A stretch of DNA of 64,000 nucleotides from Scytonema millei VB511283 (GTDB taxonomy: Bacteria; Cyanobacteriota; Cyanobacteriia; Cyanobacteriales; Chroococcidiopsidaceae): positions 434,001-498,000 of the forward strand of contig NZ_JTJC03000003.1 in assembly GCF_000817735.3 (NCBI RefSeq), in the 5' to 3' direction. Below are positions 34,260-44,183 of this stretch, in pieces; position 1 is the stretch's first letter; the number at the start of each line of letters is the position of its first letter. The notes under the pieces are model-generated. The model made no database searches and was not told where the DNA came from. It saw nothing but the letters and a program-made list of their open reading frames with translations. Position numbers and translations under genes: made by a program.

Positions 34260-35879
34260 ATGCAAAACCTTTGGTACAAAAACGCGATTGTCTATTCGCT
34301 TGATGTCGAGACATTTATGGACTCGGATGGAGATGGCGTGGGTGATTTCCCAGGACTGACCCAAAAGTTAGATTATCTTGCAGGGTTGGGAATCACTTGT
34401 TTGTGGTTGCTACCTTTTTATCCCTCGCCTAACCGCGATAACGGCTACGATGTGATGGACTATTACAGCGTCGATCCTCGGTTGGGGACGTTGGGTGATT
34501 TTGTCGAGTTCATGCACAAGGCGCGGGAACGAGGAATTAGAGTTATAGTCGATCTCGTCGTCAATCACACGTCGATCGCGCATCCTTGGTTTCAAGCTGC
34601 AAGGAGCGATCGCCACTCCAAATATCGCGATTATTATGTATGGTCGGACAATCCCCCGCCAGCCGATCCCAAGCACATTGCTTTTCCCGATGTGGAAGAT
34701 AGCCTTTGGGATTATGACGAGCAAGCAGGAGCGTATTACCTGCATCATTTCTACAAAGAACAGCCAGATTTAAATATTGCCAACCCAGCCGTGAGGGAAG
34801 AAATTTGTAAAATCATGGGCTTTTGGTTGGAGTTGGGGGTTTCTGGCTTTCGGATTGATGCCGCGCCTTTTCTAATTATGGGAATTGGCATTCCCGAGGC
34901 AAAGGCGGAAGACTTAGAAGGGTTTTTGATCGAAATGCGAGCATTTCTCGTCTCGCGGCGAGCTGATGCGGTTTTACTTGCTGAAGCTAATGTCGATGCA
35001 GACCAAATTCCCGTATATTTTGGCAATGGCGACAAAATGCAATTGCTATTCAGCTTCCTGTTGAACCAGCATATGTTTTTGGCATTGGCGCGGCAAGATG
35101 CAGCGACTCTGATTGACGGACTTAATATCCTACCCGACGCTCATCATAGCTGTCAATGGCTCAACTTCGTCCGCCACCACGACGAATTAACGCTCGATCG
35201 CCTCAACGAATCCGAAATCCAAGAAATCTTTCAAGCTTTTGCTCCCGAAGAAAATATGCAGATGTGGGGGCGAGGAATTCGGCGCAGGCTACCACCCATG
35301 TTTGGGGGCGATCGCCAGCGAGTAGAACTAGTGTACAGTCTGTTATTGACTCTACCTGGTACGCCAATGCTGCGTTATGGCGAAGAAATTGGTATGGGTG
35401 ACGATCTCTCCTTAGAGGGTCGCGGCAGCGTTCGCACGGTGATGCAATGGTCAAGTAGAGCAAATGGTGGGTTCTCGTCTGCACCAGCAGACAAATTAGC
35501 GCGTCCGGCGATCGCCAAAGGAGAATACGGCTACCAGAAACTCAACGTAACTTCCCAACAGCGCGACCCTAATTCAATTCTCAGTTGGATGGAACGAGCG
35601 ATCCGCACCCGCAAGCAGTATCCAGAATTTGGCTCTGGTAAGTGGGAAATTATCGCTACAGAGGAACCAAGCGTATTTGCTCACAGTTCTCAACACAATG
35701 GAAATACAGTTATTGCCGTTCACAACTTATCTGCGCAGTCATGCACGGTTAGGTTGCAATCGGCAGAATACCCGCATCTATTGGATGTATTTAGCGATCG
35801 CCTCTACGAACAAATGGATTGTAATTCTAAAGAGATCGAAATTTCTGGCTACGGCTATCGCTGGTTTCAGGTAAATTAG
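34260..35879 (+). CDS. GH13 alpha-amylase family enzyme, trehalose synthase-like
   Basis: From ATG 34260 the product is 539 residues, beginning MQNLWYKNAIVYSLDVETFMD. Catalytic regions are VVNHTS, GVSGFRIDAAPFL (nucleophile Asp), VLLAEANVD (acid Glu) and NFVRHHDELTL. The start and the HHDELTLDRL form are typical of trehalose synthase and related GH13 enzymes. It may interconvert maltose and trehalose or act on short glucans. It lacks the maltokinase fusion sometimes found. The C-terminal beta domain ends at GYRWFQVN. Desiccation or osmotic stress use is plausible but inferred. Confidence 0.85.
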   Translation: MQNLWYKNAIVYSLDVETFMDSDGDGVGDFPGLTQKLDYLAGLGITCLWLLPFYPSPNRDNGYDVMDYYSVDPRLGTLGDFVEFMHKARERGIRVIVDLVVNHTSIAHPWFQAARSDRHSKYRDYYVWSDNPPPADPKHIAFPDVEDSLWDYDEQAGAYYLHHFYKEQPDLNIANPAVREEICKIMGFWLELGVSGFRIDAAPFLIMGIGIPEAKAEDLEGFLIEMRAFLVSRRADAVLLAEANVDADQIPVYFGNGDKMQLLFSFLLNQHMFLALARQDAATLIDGLNILPDAHHSCQWLNFVRHHDELTLDRLNESEIQEIFQAFAPEENMQMWGRGIRRRLPPMFGGDRQRVELVYSLLLTLPGTPMLRYGEEIGMGDDLSLEGRGSVRTVMQWSSRANGGFSSAPADKLARPAIAKGEYGYQKLNVTSQQRDPNSILSWMERAIRTRKQYPEFGSGKWEIIATEEPSVFAHSSQHNGNTVIAVHNLSAQSCTVRLQSAEYPHLLDVFSDRLYEQMDCNSKEIEISGYGYRWFQVN

Positions 35880-35933
35880 AGACAATACACGCAAGCGAGT
35901 TGCATCGTTCGGAATCTCATTAGATCTGCCCAG

Positions 35934-36734
35934 ATGATGAATAACTCAGCTGCATCAAATAATTTACGCTCCGAGCATTTTCAGCGATCGACACCAGATC
36001 CTAGCAACCCAACGATTCGAGTGCTAGTCGTAGATGACGAACAATCAATCATTGACTTGATCGAACTAGGTTTGCGCTACGAAGGATTTGAAGTGCAGTC
36101 GGTGCAGAGCGGCTATGCTGGCATTGAGCTGGTCAATGCTTGGTGTCCACATCTAATAATTCTAGATGGAAATTTGCCCGATCTAGATGGCTTTAGTTTA
36201 TGTCATCGTATCCGTCAGTATAGTGACGTGCCGATCGTGATGCTGACGGTACGCGACGAGTTAGCAGATAAAATTAAGGGTTTAGAACTTGGTGCTGATG
36301 ATTATCTCACCAAACCCTTTCATTTTTCCGAATTGCTTGCTCGCATTAGAGCTGCATTGCGGCGATATTTAGCTCCAACGAGCAGTATATTAACTGTGGG
36401 ATCGCTAACACTGAATGCTGATACGCGAGAGGTTTGGCGTGCAGGTATGCCCGTAGAACTAACTCGTAAAGAGTTTAATCTGTTGCACCTGCTGATGCAG
36501 CATCCCGATCGCGTCTTAGAGCGCCAAACAATTCTCGATCGCGTCTGGGGCTATGATTACTACGATGACACGACGGTAATCGAAGTTTACATTAGCAATT
36601 TGCGAAACAAGCTAGACCGCGATCCGCATGGTTTAATTCGGACTGTGCGCGGAATTGGCTATATGTTCAAAGTTCCACCTATAACTAATTCAAGCGCAGT
36701 TGAGAGCGATTCAGATATTCAAACCAGCTTATGA
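35934..36734 (+). CDS. OmpR/PhoB-family response regulator
   Basis: The 266-residue product has an about 30-residue polar N-terminus and a receiver domain (VLVVDDEQSIIDL, phospho-acceptor Asp in LIILDGNLPDLDGF, Lys in DYLTKPF). A winged-helix DNA-binding domain follows, with LTRKEFNLLHLLMQHPDRVLERQ and TVIEVYISNLRNKLD. Its stop overlaps the kinase ATG by four bases (ATGA), so the two form a coupled two-component pair. The signal is unknown. Confidence 0.92.
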   Translation: MMNNSAASNNLRSEHFQRSTPDPSNPTIRVLVVDDEQSIIDLIELGLRYEGFEVQSVQSGYAGIELVNAWCPHLIILDGNLPDLDGFSLCHRIRQYSDVPIVMLTVRDELADKIKGLELGADDYLTKPFHFSELLARIRAALRRYLAPTSSILTVGSLTLNADTREVWRAGMPVELTRKEFNLLHLLMQHPDRVLERQTILDRVWGYDYYDDTTVIEVYISNLRNKLDRDPHGLIRTVRGIGYMFKVPPITNSSAVESDSDIQTSL

Positions 36735-38132
36735 AACTGCGCTGGCGCTTAACGCTAAGTACCCTGGCGTTGGTTGCGCCTTTACTACTGTTCTTATTCA
36801 GCCACGACCTTTACAACTTACGTAGCTTTCTGATCGAACGCGAAAGCACCCGTCTGCGAGCGCAGGCAAAGCCGATTATCGATGCAGAACTACTCAATCG
36901 CACATTCGACGAGCCAACTCCGAGCAATTGCCAATCGACTGGCTACAGACCTTACCTCAGTTGAAACAGCAGCATTAATTGTCGATCGCTACGGTCGAGA
37001 AATCGGTCGCCACAATAGCAGGATAGGCGAACCGCCTGCACCCCAGTTGCCGCAAGATTGGTACGCGCCAGCTTTAGCAGGGGGGCTGAAGCAAGACTAC
37101 ATTGTCAAGGATAAAAATGGCAGCGATATCTTAGTGGCGCTCGTGCCGATTCCCCCACGTCAAAAACCACTAGGTGTAGCGATGCTAAGTACGTCGCTAG
37201 AAAGCAGCTATCAATTGGTACGCCAGCACGTCTTTTCTACCGTTGTAGCTTGTCCGATCTTGTTAGCGATCGTTACCATCGCAATTTTTCTCATGGTTCG
37301 CAGCACCCTAAGACCCCTAGAACGCATGACTGTCATAGCGGATCGGATTGCACAGGGCGATTTGGCTCTGCGGAGCGACCTCCAACCAGGGACGAATGAA
37401 ATTGGACAGTTGGCTCGCTCTTTCGATCAAATGGTCGAGCGATTGCAAAACGCCCTAGCAGTTAAGACGCAATCAGAAGATAGACTGCGCCAGTTTTTAG
37501 GAGATGTATCGCACGAACTACGGACACCGCTGACAGTCGTTGGTGGCTATGCCGATCTGCTGCTACGAGGAGTGGCAAAGACTCCTGAAGAAAGCACGCG
37601 CCTGTTGCGGGCGATGCGTCGCGAAATCAACCGTACTGAGCGACTAGTCAGGGATTTATTATTACTGGTACGCAGCGATCGCGCGGCGACTTTTGAGATG
37701 CAAGCAGTCGATCTATCGGAATTATGTACTGAAATTGCCGCCCAGTTTCGTCTGATGATGGGACAGCGCGTCTTCCAGACCGCTATTGCTAAGAAAGTTG
37801 TGGTGTTGGGCGATCCAGACCGGATCGAGCAAGTGTTGTCGAACATTTTAGACAATGCCATCCGCCATACCCCCGAAGGGACGCGCATCGATCTGCGACT
37901 CAAAGTCATTGGGAACTCGGCATGGATTGAAATTGCCGATACGGGTCGGGGGATTCCTACCGATTTCCTGTCAAACATCTTTGAACGCTTTCATAGCAGT
38001 CAGCAGCAAGGCACGGGGCTGGGATTAGCAATTGCCAGGGCGATCGTAGAAGCCCACGGCGGTACGATTTTGGCGTTTAATCAGCCGATGGGAGGTGCGT
38101 GTTTTATTGTCGAGCTACCGTTGTATTCATAA
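36731..38132 (+). pseudogene. Membrane sensor histidine kinase, frameshifted near residue 60
   Basis: The first frame (36731-36964) gives a membrane segment and the start of a periplasmic sensor region. From about 36910 the homologous reading continues in the +1 frame (SQLRAIANRLATDLTSVETAAL...). It includes a second membrane segment (about VVACPILLAIVTIAIFLMV), HAMP (RPLERMTVIADRIAQGDL), HisKA with His in GDVSHELRTPL, N box NILDNAIRHTP, DTGRGIP and GTGLGLAIA. One extra base (or two missing) around 36905-36920 explains the break. It could be a sequencing error or recent decay; the rest of the gene shows no other damage. Confidence 0.85.
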
Positions 38133-38136
38133 GGAG

Positions 38137-38432
38137 TCGGGAAAGTGACTAGTGGCTGGTGGCTGGTAGCTAGAAAATTTTAGATTTTAGATTTTGGATT
38201 TTTGATTGATTTTCTCCTCTGCCCCTCTGCTCCTCTGCTTCATTCAAGTCTCCCTTGTCTCCCTCGTCTCCCTTAGCTTTCTAATTTTTGCCAAGGTTAA
38301 AAGCTGACCAAGAAAACTTTAAGTTTAAGTCTATTTAAAGTTTGACTTAAGGTTTTTTAAAGGATCGACTTATAACCTGGAATCATTCATTCTTTTGCCA
38401 ATTTCTTTTCCTTATGCGGTTCGAGAAGGTAA
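38137..38432. repeat. STRR cluster and unassigned sequence before the truncated GT4
   Basis: TAGTGGC, TTTTAGATTT and CTCTGCTCC/CTCCCTCGT units to about 38280, then about 150 bases with no clear frame. Any original N-terminal half of the glycosyltransferase is not recognisable. Confidence 0.65.
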
Positions 38433-39104
38433 CAACCTGTCGTCCACACTTACCATATCAACCCTACGAAAGATATCCTCGGTTGCTACAGCCGCTACCC
38501 TGAAACTCAAGTTGCCGCAGTCTCTCAATATCACCGCAGTAAATTTCCCACCCTCGATCGCGTCCCTGTGGTTTACAACGGCATAGATATCGATGCCTTT
38601 CCTTTTCAAGCCAAAAGTGGCGACTACCTCGTTTTCTTGGGACATTTAATCCACCGGAAAGGACCTGTAGAAGCGATTCAAATCGCGAAAAAAGTAGGAA
38701 TGCGGCTGGTGATGGCAGGACAGGCAGGCGATTACTTCCACACTGAGGTTGAACCTCTGGTAGACGGCAAGCAGGTGGAATACATCGGAGTTGTCAACGT
38801 ACCAGAACGAAACAAATTACTCTCAGAAGCGGCGGCGCTACTGTTTCCGATTAATGGCTCCGAACCCTTCGGTTTAGTCATGGTGGAAGCAATGGCGTGT
38901 GGGACTCCCGTTGCCGCGATCGATCGCTGTGCTGTTGCGGAAATCGTCGAACCAGGCGTGACGGGATATTACGCCGCTGATGTCGATGCCCTTGCCACGC
39001 TGATTCCTGAGACGCTGGCTTTAGACCGCCACAAAGTGCGACAGGCGATCGCCCGTTTTGACTACCGCCGCATGGTAGATGACTACGAATCGCTCTATCG
39101 CTAA
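38433..39104 (+). pseudogene. Glycosyltransferase family 4, N-terminally truncated
   Basis: The in-frame reading begins after a TAA at 38430 with QPVVHTYHINPTKD and ETQVAAVSQYHRSKFP. It continues through VYNGIDIDAF, FLGHLIHRKGPVEAI, the donor-site block NGSEPFGLVMVEAMACGTPVAA and EIVEPGVTGYYAAD to 39104. This is the full donor-binding half of a GT-B GT4 enzyme with only a short piece of the acceptor half. A normal member has about 120 more residues. A GTG at 38568 allows translation of the C-terminal domain only. It is probably inactive. The cluster's next gene follows 17 bases later. Confidence 0.75.
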
Positions 39105-39121
39105 GTGCTGGAGGTGCGGCA

Positions 39122-40285
39122 ATGAAAGCGATCGTCACTGGTATGATTGTCGCCAGTCCTGTAGGCGGCGTAGCTTGGGATTACGGACAGTACGCGCTGG
39201 GATTGGAACAACTGGGGTTTGAGGTGTACTATCTTGAAGATCCTGGCATTCCTTCCTACAGCTACAAACCAGAGACGGGCATGTATGAAGAAGACCCCAG
39301 TTACGGGATTGAATTTCTGAAGCGATCGCTTGCCCTGCTTTCTCCCACCCTGGCGCAACGCTGGCACTATCGCGCCGTCGATGGGCAAACCTACGGGCTA
39401 GATACCGCGACGATGGCAGAGGTAGCGGCGGAAGCAACTTTGTTGCTGAACGTTTCTGGCGGCAGCGTGTTGCGGGATGAATATCTGCGCTGTCGTAACA
39501 AGATATTAATCGACACCGATCCAGGCTGGAATCACTTTGTCATTTTTCCCCAATGGGATAAACAGCCTGCCGAACAACAGCGTTGGGGCTGGCGATCGCA
39601 CGATCTCTTTTTTACCTATGCCCTGCACCTAGTACAGCCAGATTGCCTGTTACCGACATTTGGCATTCCTTGGCTGCCAACGCGCCCCCCAGTCGTTCTA
39701 GATTGTTGGCAACCGCAACCGCCCGCGCAGCAATGGACGACGGTAATGACTTGGAATCATTACCAGCAACCGATTATGCACAACGGTATCAGGTACGGCT
39801 CTAGGGAACTAGAGTTCGAGCAAATTGAAGCACTGCCAATCCACCACCCTGCATCATTTGAAGTGACGATCGACGTCAACGGTGAAGCACCGCTCGACCG
39901 CTGGCGATCGCTTGGTTGGTCGGTCGTGGATGCCGAAGCTACCTCTGCTTCAGCTGCCATCTACCGCAAATATATCGAACAGTCTCGCGGCGAATTTGGC
40001 GTTGCCAAGAACGTTTATGTCGCTACCCGCTGCGGTTGGTTTAGTTGCCGTTCGGTCTGCTATTTAGCAGCTGGTCGCCCTGTAGTGGTGCAGGACACGG
40101 GCTTTTCCAAATACATTCCCACCGGACTTGGGTTGATGGCATTTATCGATTTAAATGGGGCAGTCAAGGCAATTGAGGCGATCGAACGAGACTACGACAC
40201 CCACCAGCAGGCTGCACGGGAACTGGCGCAAACTTGGTTTGACTCCCGCTTGGTACTGAGCGAGATCTTAGAACACATTGAGTAA
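39122..40285 (+). CDS. Glycosyltransferase family 1-like protein
   Basis: The 387-residue product starts MKAIVTGMIVASPVGGVAWDYGQYALGLEQLGFEV, a GGVAW phosphate-loop-like turn in a GT-B N-terminal domain. It later has YVATRCGWFSCRSVCYLAAGRPVVVQDTGFSKYIP, resembling the donor-binding motif region of family 1/4 enzymes. The middle (LFFTYALHLVQPDCLLPTFGIPW) fits a Rossmann domain. The sugar and acceptor are unknown. It lies between the truncated GT4 and two acyltransferases on one strand. Confidence 0.65.
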   Translation: MKAIVTGMIVASPVGGVAWDYGQYALGLEQLGFEVYYLEDPGIPSYSYKPETGMYEEDPSYGIEFLKRSLALLSPTLAQRWHYRAVDGQTYGLDTATMAEVAAEATLLLNVSGGSVLRDEYLRCRNKILIDTDPGWNHFVIFPQWDKQPAEQQRWGWRSHDLFFTYALHLVQPDCLLPTFGIPWLPTRPPVVLDCWQPQPPAQQWTTVMTWNHYQQPIMHNGIRYGSRELEFEQIEALPIHHPASFEVTIDVNGEAPLDRWRSLGWSVVDAEATSASAAIYRKYIEQSRGEFGVAKNVYVATRCGWFSCRSVCYLAAGRPVVVQDTGFSKYIPTGLGLMAFIDLNGAVKAIEAIERDYDTHQQAARELAQTWFDSRLVLSEILEHIE

Positions 40286-40289
40286 GTCA

Positions 40290-40410
40290 TTCCACTTTCC
40301 TTTTTGACTTTTGTACGGGCGGGTTTACCAAAAAACTATGACTTCGACAAAGATTGCGGGTGAACCCGCCCCGACGATTTTTGACTTTTGACTTTTGACT
40401 TACTTAGGAG
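40290..40410. repeat. GC-rich repeat pair and TTTTGAC heptamers
   Basis: GTACGGGCGGGTTTACC and GAACCCGCCCCGACG form inverted arms (about 40313-40376), followed by three TTTTGACT units just before the GGAGG of the acyltransferase gene. Confidence 0.75.
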
Positions 40411-40418
40411 GGATAAGT

Positions 40419-40997
40419 ATGGACACCCGCGAGTTTACTGGGGAGTGGGATTACAATACGCTACCCAGTAATATCTGGATCGGACAAGGTTGCTACCTAG
40501 AGCGTCAAGAGAGCTTTCAGCCGTTTTGCAGCCAACAAAATCCAGGTTTAGTTCTGGGCAAAGGCGTACAAGTTTACACCTGGTCGGCATTTTCGGTAGA
40601 GCCAGCAGGCAGGCTGATTGTCGGTCATGATTCCGTCCTCGTTGGTGCGGTGTTTTGGTGTGCTGAATCGATTACAGTCGGCAGGCGCGTCCTCATTTCC
40701 TACAACGTGACGATCGCCGATAGTGACTTTCATCCTCGCGATCCTGACTTGCGACGACTGGATGCGATCGCCATCTCTCCCGCAGGCGATCCAAAGCAGC
40801 GCCCGCCGTTGGTAGCAAAGCCTGTAGTTATTGGCGATGACGTGCAAATCGGGATTGGTGCAATTATCCTCAAGGGCGTGCAAATTGGTGCGGGGGCGAG
40901 GATTGGGGCGGGTTCTGTCGTCACTTCTAACGTGCCTGCGGGGGCGTTTGTGACGGGAAACCCTGCCAGAGTCACGAGCTTGTTGGAGGTGAGCTGA
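40419..40997 (+). CDS. Left-handed beta-helix (hexapeptide) acyltransferase
   Basis: From ATG 40419 (AGGAGG nine bases upstream) the product is 192 residues. It has SITVGRRVLISYNVTIADSDFHPRD, with the conserved His of hexapeptide acyltransferases, and then VVIGDDVQIGIGAIILKGVQIGAGARIGAGSVV with regular I/V-G-x-x turns. It transfers an acetyl or similar group from CoA to a sugar or related acceptor. The frame open upstream to 40395 comes from repeat sequence. Its stop shares one base with the next start. Confidence 0.85.
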   Translation: MDTREFTGEWDYNTLPSNIWIGQGCYLERQESFQPFCSQQNPGLVLGKGVQVYTWSAFSVEPAGRLIVGHDSVLVGAVFWCAESITVGRRVLISYNVTIADSDFHPRDPDLRRLDAIAISPAGDPKQRPPLVAKPVVIGDDVQIGIGAIILKGVQIGAGARIGAGSVVTSNVPAGAFVTGNPARVTSLLEVS

Positions 40998-41563
40998 TGA
41001 ATTCTCTATGGCTGGCTCATGACTGGTTCGGGCGATCGCTACCACCTAACGTAATAATCGGCGATCGCAGTTGGTTGCACAGCACTTATGTCTTTCTACA
41101 TTATCGCAGTCAGCGCCCTTGCGGTCTGCGCGTCGGCAACGATACCGGAATTTATATCGATTCTTTTTTCGATCTCGGACCCTGCAGCGAGGTGGAAATT
41201 GGCGATTACTGCACGATCGCTGGAGCAATTATTGCGACTAATCGCCGCGTCACGATTGGCAATTTCGCCTTGATTTCTCGCGAGGTGACGATCGCAGATA
41301 CTTTCGCCGCTATGCCCGCTCGGATGTCTGAAGATTATCGCTCGACCGTACCACCCACTAGCATTGAAATTGGTAACGATGCCTGGATTGGGACGCGGGC
41401 AGTTTTGTTGCAGGGCGCTTGCATTGGAGACGGCGCGATCGTCGGTGTGGGTGCAGTTGTCGATTTTGAAGTCCCCGCCCATGCGATCGTCGCTGGTAAT
41501 CCAGCTCGCATTGTCGGTTCAAGCAAAATAGGAGGAAGCCATGCGCGGCAAGGGCAATCCTAA
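40997..41563 (+). CDS. Second hexapeptide acyltransferase
   Basis: The 188-residue product has a short N-terminal region (MNSLWLAHDWFGRSLPPNV) and a beta-helix: VEIGDYCTIAGAIIATNRRVTIGNFALISREVTIADTF and IEIGNDAWIGTRAVLLQGACIGDGAIVGVGAVV, ending IVAGNPARIVG. It resembles the preceding gene in plan and may be an old duplicate, though the two differ greatly. The start codon overlaps the previous stop. It overlaps the adaptor gene by 23 bases. Confidence 0.8.
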   Translation: MNSLWLAHDWFGRSLPPNVIIGDRSWLHSTYVFLHYRSQRPCGLRVGNDTGIYIDSFFDLGPCSEVEIGDYCTIAGAIIATNRRVTIGNFALISREVTIADTFAAMPARMSEDYRSTVPPTSIEIGNDAWIGTRAVLLQGACIGDGAIVGVGAVVDFEVPAHAIVAGNPARIVGSSKIGGSHARQGQS

Positions 41564-42806
41564 GCTAGACAAATTTTTTCAGCGCCACGGTCGATGGTTT
41601 GTTGGTGCTGCCATGTTAGCTGTTATCGGGGTAGGCAGTTGGCAATCCAATCTCTTTCTCGATCGCGAGGAACCAGTGGCAGTCCGCTTGCTTCCAGTCA
41701 AACGAGGCACTGTAGAATCTACCATCAACGAAAGTGGTGTTGTGGAACTGCGCGACCAGCGAATCCTGACTTCACCAACAGAGGGAGCGGTAGATCGAGT
41801 TTTAGTGAAACCTGGCGATCGCGTTAAGGCTGGACAAACGCTGATTACTCTGCGCTACCCAGAGCGAGAAACTGCCCTTGCCGATCGGGAAGTCAAAATT
41901 CAGCAGCAGCGAAGGATTTTAGAACGCCATCGGCTGAAAATTGCTGAAGCGAAAGAACAAATTGTCGCCGATGAAATAAAACTCCGCCCTTTGCTTGCAG
42001 GAGCCAGAGAGGGGGCGATCGCGCGAGAACAAGTTTACGAGCAACAAGACAAGCTGCGCGAGACACGGGCAACCTTGCGCGATGCCGAAGCAGATGCGCG
42101 AACTGCTGACCTCGAATTAGAAGCATTTCAACTGGAACGCAAACGAGTTCAGCAAGAAGTGCGAGACTCGATCGTGACTGCACCGATTGATGGTGTTGTA
42201 TTGGGGGTCAACGTTAAAAACGGCGATGGTGTCGAATTCCGTACGAATCTCCTCACGATCGGCGATCCAAGGCAAGTTTTAGTAAAACTTCAGCTTTCCA
42301 CCCTAAACGCAACTCAAATCCGTCCTAACCAATTGGCTCGCGTTAGCGTTATCGGTCCCGATCGCCAAACATTTACAGGTCGGATTCAAAGTCTGTATCC
42401 GCAAGCAGTCGGGGAGGATGAAGAGGAGCAAAGCTCGTCGGGTGGTTCCAAGGAATCGAGTCAATCGAGTAGCTCGGATCAGCCAGTAGTTCCATCTATA
42501 GTGCTGCTAGATACTCCCACGCGCACGCTAATTCCAGGTAGCCGCGTCAATGTCGAGATTTTGCTCGAACAGAGGCAAAACGTCATCGTCTTACCGACTG
42601 AAATCGTGCAACGTGACGATGACGATTCCGAGCCGTTTGTCTGGGTGCGAGACAGCCAAGGTAACGCTCAAAAACGCTAAGTAAAGTTGGGTTTGGAAGG
42701 ATTGATGAGTGCCGAAGTCACTTCTGGCTTGCAAACAGGCGATCGCGTCATTCAACCCCCATCCGATTCCTCACTAGAGCCAGGAATGCCAGTAGTTTCT
42801 AAGTAG
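41541..42806 (+). pseudogene. HlyD/MacA-type membrane fusion protein with a premature stop
   Basis: The reading 41541-42680 has one N-terminal membrane segment (about 17-35), then barrel-sandwich halves (ESTINESGVVELRDQRILTSP ... VLVKPGDRVKAGQTL and VTAPIDGVVLGVNVKNGDGV). A long coiled-coil hairpin lies between them, and beta-barrel parts follow. A TAA at 42678-42680 ends it, but the same frame continues KLGLEGLMSAEVTSGLQTGDRVI...PVVSK to 42806, the normal family end. One C-to-T change of a CAA codon would create the stop. The truncated protein lacks only the last 40 residues, so partial function is possible. It is followed by its permease. Confidence 0.85.
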
Positions 42807-42885
42807 AAAAACTGAAGAATTCACAATTCAAAATTAAATTCCTCCTCACCTCCCTCAGCCTCCTCAGCTCCCTCAGCTCTAAATT

Positions 42886-44067
42886 ATGGGTATCTCACCA
42901 TTCGATTCGCTCAATCTTGCCTACCACTCCCTACGCAGCCACCCTTTACGCTCTACCTTGTTCATGCTAGGGGTGTTTATGGGGGTAGCGGCAGTAAGCG
43001 CAACGCTACAAGCTGGTAGCATCAGCCGCGCTGTCATTGCCCGACAATTAGCAGAACGCGGCGCACCGCAAATTACAGTTTATCCCCAGTGGGAACCCGA
43101 TCGCATTGTCTTGCAACTGCGTTTGGAAGACTTGGAGTTCCTACGCCAGCGACTCACGGGGGTGCAAGCTACTAGCGCTTTTAACTGGGCGGGACAGATG
43201 CCCACGGTATTTCAAGATAAAGCATATCTCCCTTCCGTGTCGCTCGTCACCCAAGATTATTTGCTGACTTCGGGAAAAAACTTGGTGAGAGGACGGTTTT
43301 TTACTACCTCAGATTTTGCCAAATATCGACCCGTAGCGGTGATTGATGAATTTTTGGTCAAAGAACTATTTGGCGATCGCAATCCGGTAGGAGAGCAAAT
43401 TGTAGTTGGGCGCAGACCCTATATCGTTGTAGGAGTGCTAGAAACGCGCCCAGATGATGATTCTCCTCCCGAAGGTCAAATTCTCGTCCCGATGGCGATT
43501 TATAATGCCCTGCGCGGTAAACAAGACATTGGCAGCATTCAAATTCGTCCCTACAGACTAGAAGATTTGCCAGATTTAAGCGATCGCGCCATTGAAGTGC
43601 TAGAACAACGCTATCCTGGTTTTAGCTTTTGGGCTTGGAATAACGTAGACGATCTGATCCAGCAGCAACAAACGTTGGAACTAGCAACGCGAGGACTAAT
43701 GGTAGTGGGAGCGATCGCCCTATTGGTTGGAGGTGTGGGAATTGCTAATATTACCATTGCCTCCGTTACCGAACGCACGTCTGAAATTGGCATTCGCCGA
43801 GCCGTAGGAGCGACTCAACGCGAAATCGCACTCCAATTCGTTTTAGAGGCGGCGTTGCTCAGTTTAGTTAGCGGTACGGTCGCTTTGGTCGTCGTGCATG
43901 TTGTTGCGGTAAATGTTGCCGACGTGTTCGATTTACCCTACGAATTTGAAGGCAGAATCGCTGCACTGGCTTTGGGTTCAGCTTTGGTAGTCGGTGTCGG
44001 AGCCGGATTTCCCCCAGCATTACGAGCCAGCCAACTCGATCCGGTGCAAGCTTTGCGATCGCAGTAA
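42886..44067 (+). CDS. MacB/DevC-type ABC permease (FtsX domain)
   Basis: The 393-residue product has an N-terminal membrane segment, a large periplasmic MacB_PCD domain (about 45-240) and three C-terminal segments. These include LMVVGAIALLVGGVGIANITIASVTERTSEIGIRRAVGAT, the FtsX core, and SQLDPVQALRSQ at the end. Such permeases work with a HlyD adaptor and an ATPase of the MacB/DevA type to export lipids, peptides or siderophores. No ATPase is encoded next to it. It is the last gene of the cluster, 80 bases after the adaptor reading. Confidence 0.9.
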   Translation: MGISPFDSLNLAYHSLRSHPLRSTLFMLGVFMGVAAVSATLQAGSISRAVIARQLAERGAPQITVYPQWEPDRIVLQLRLEDLEFLRQRLTGVQATSAFNWAGQMPTVFQDKAYLPSVSLVTQDYLLTSGKNLVRGRFFTTSDFAKYRPVAVIDEFLVKELFGDRNPVGEQIVVGRRPYIVVGVLETRPDDDSPPEGQILVPMAIYNALRGKQDIGSIQIRPYRLEDLPDLSDRAIEVLEQRYPGFSFWAWNNVDDLIQQQQTLELATRGLMVVGAIALLVGGVGIANITIASVTERTSEIGIRRAVGATQREIALQFVLEAALLSLVSGTVALVVVHVVAVNVADVFDLPYEFEGRIAALALGSALVVGVGAGFPPALRASQLDPVQALRSQ

Positions 44068-44183
44068 ATATATCTCTACGTTTTAACCTGGGGAGGAGTA
44101 CAAAAAGTCTCGCTGGCGCTAAATTGCGATCGAACTGTCTGACTCGATGGCGGATAACGCCCCTTCATTCCTGACTTCCAACT

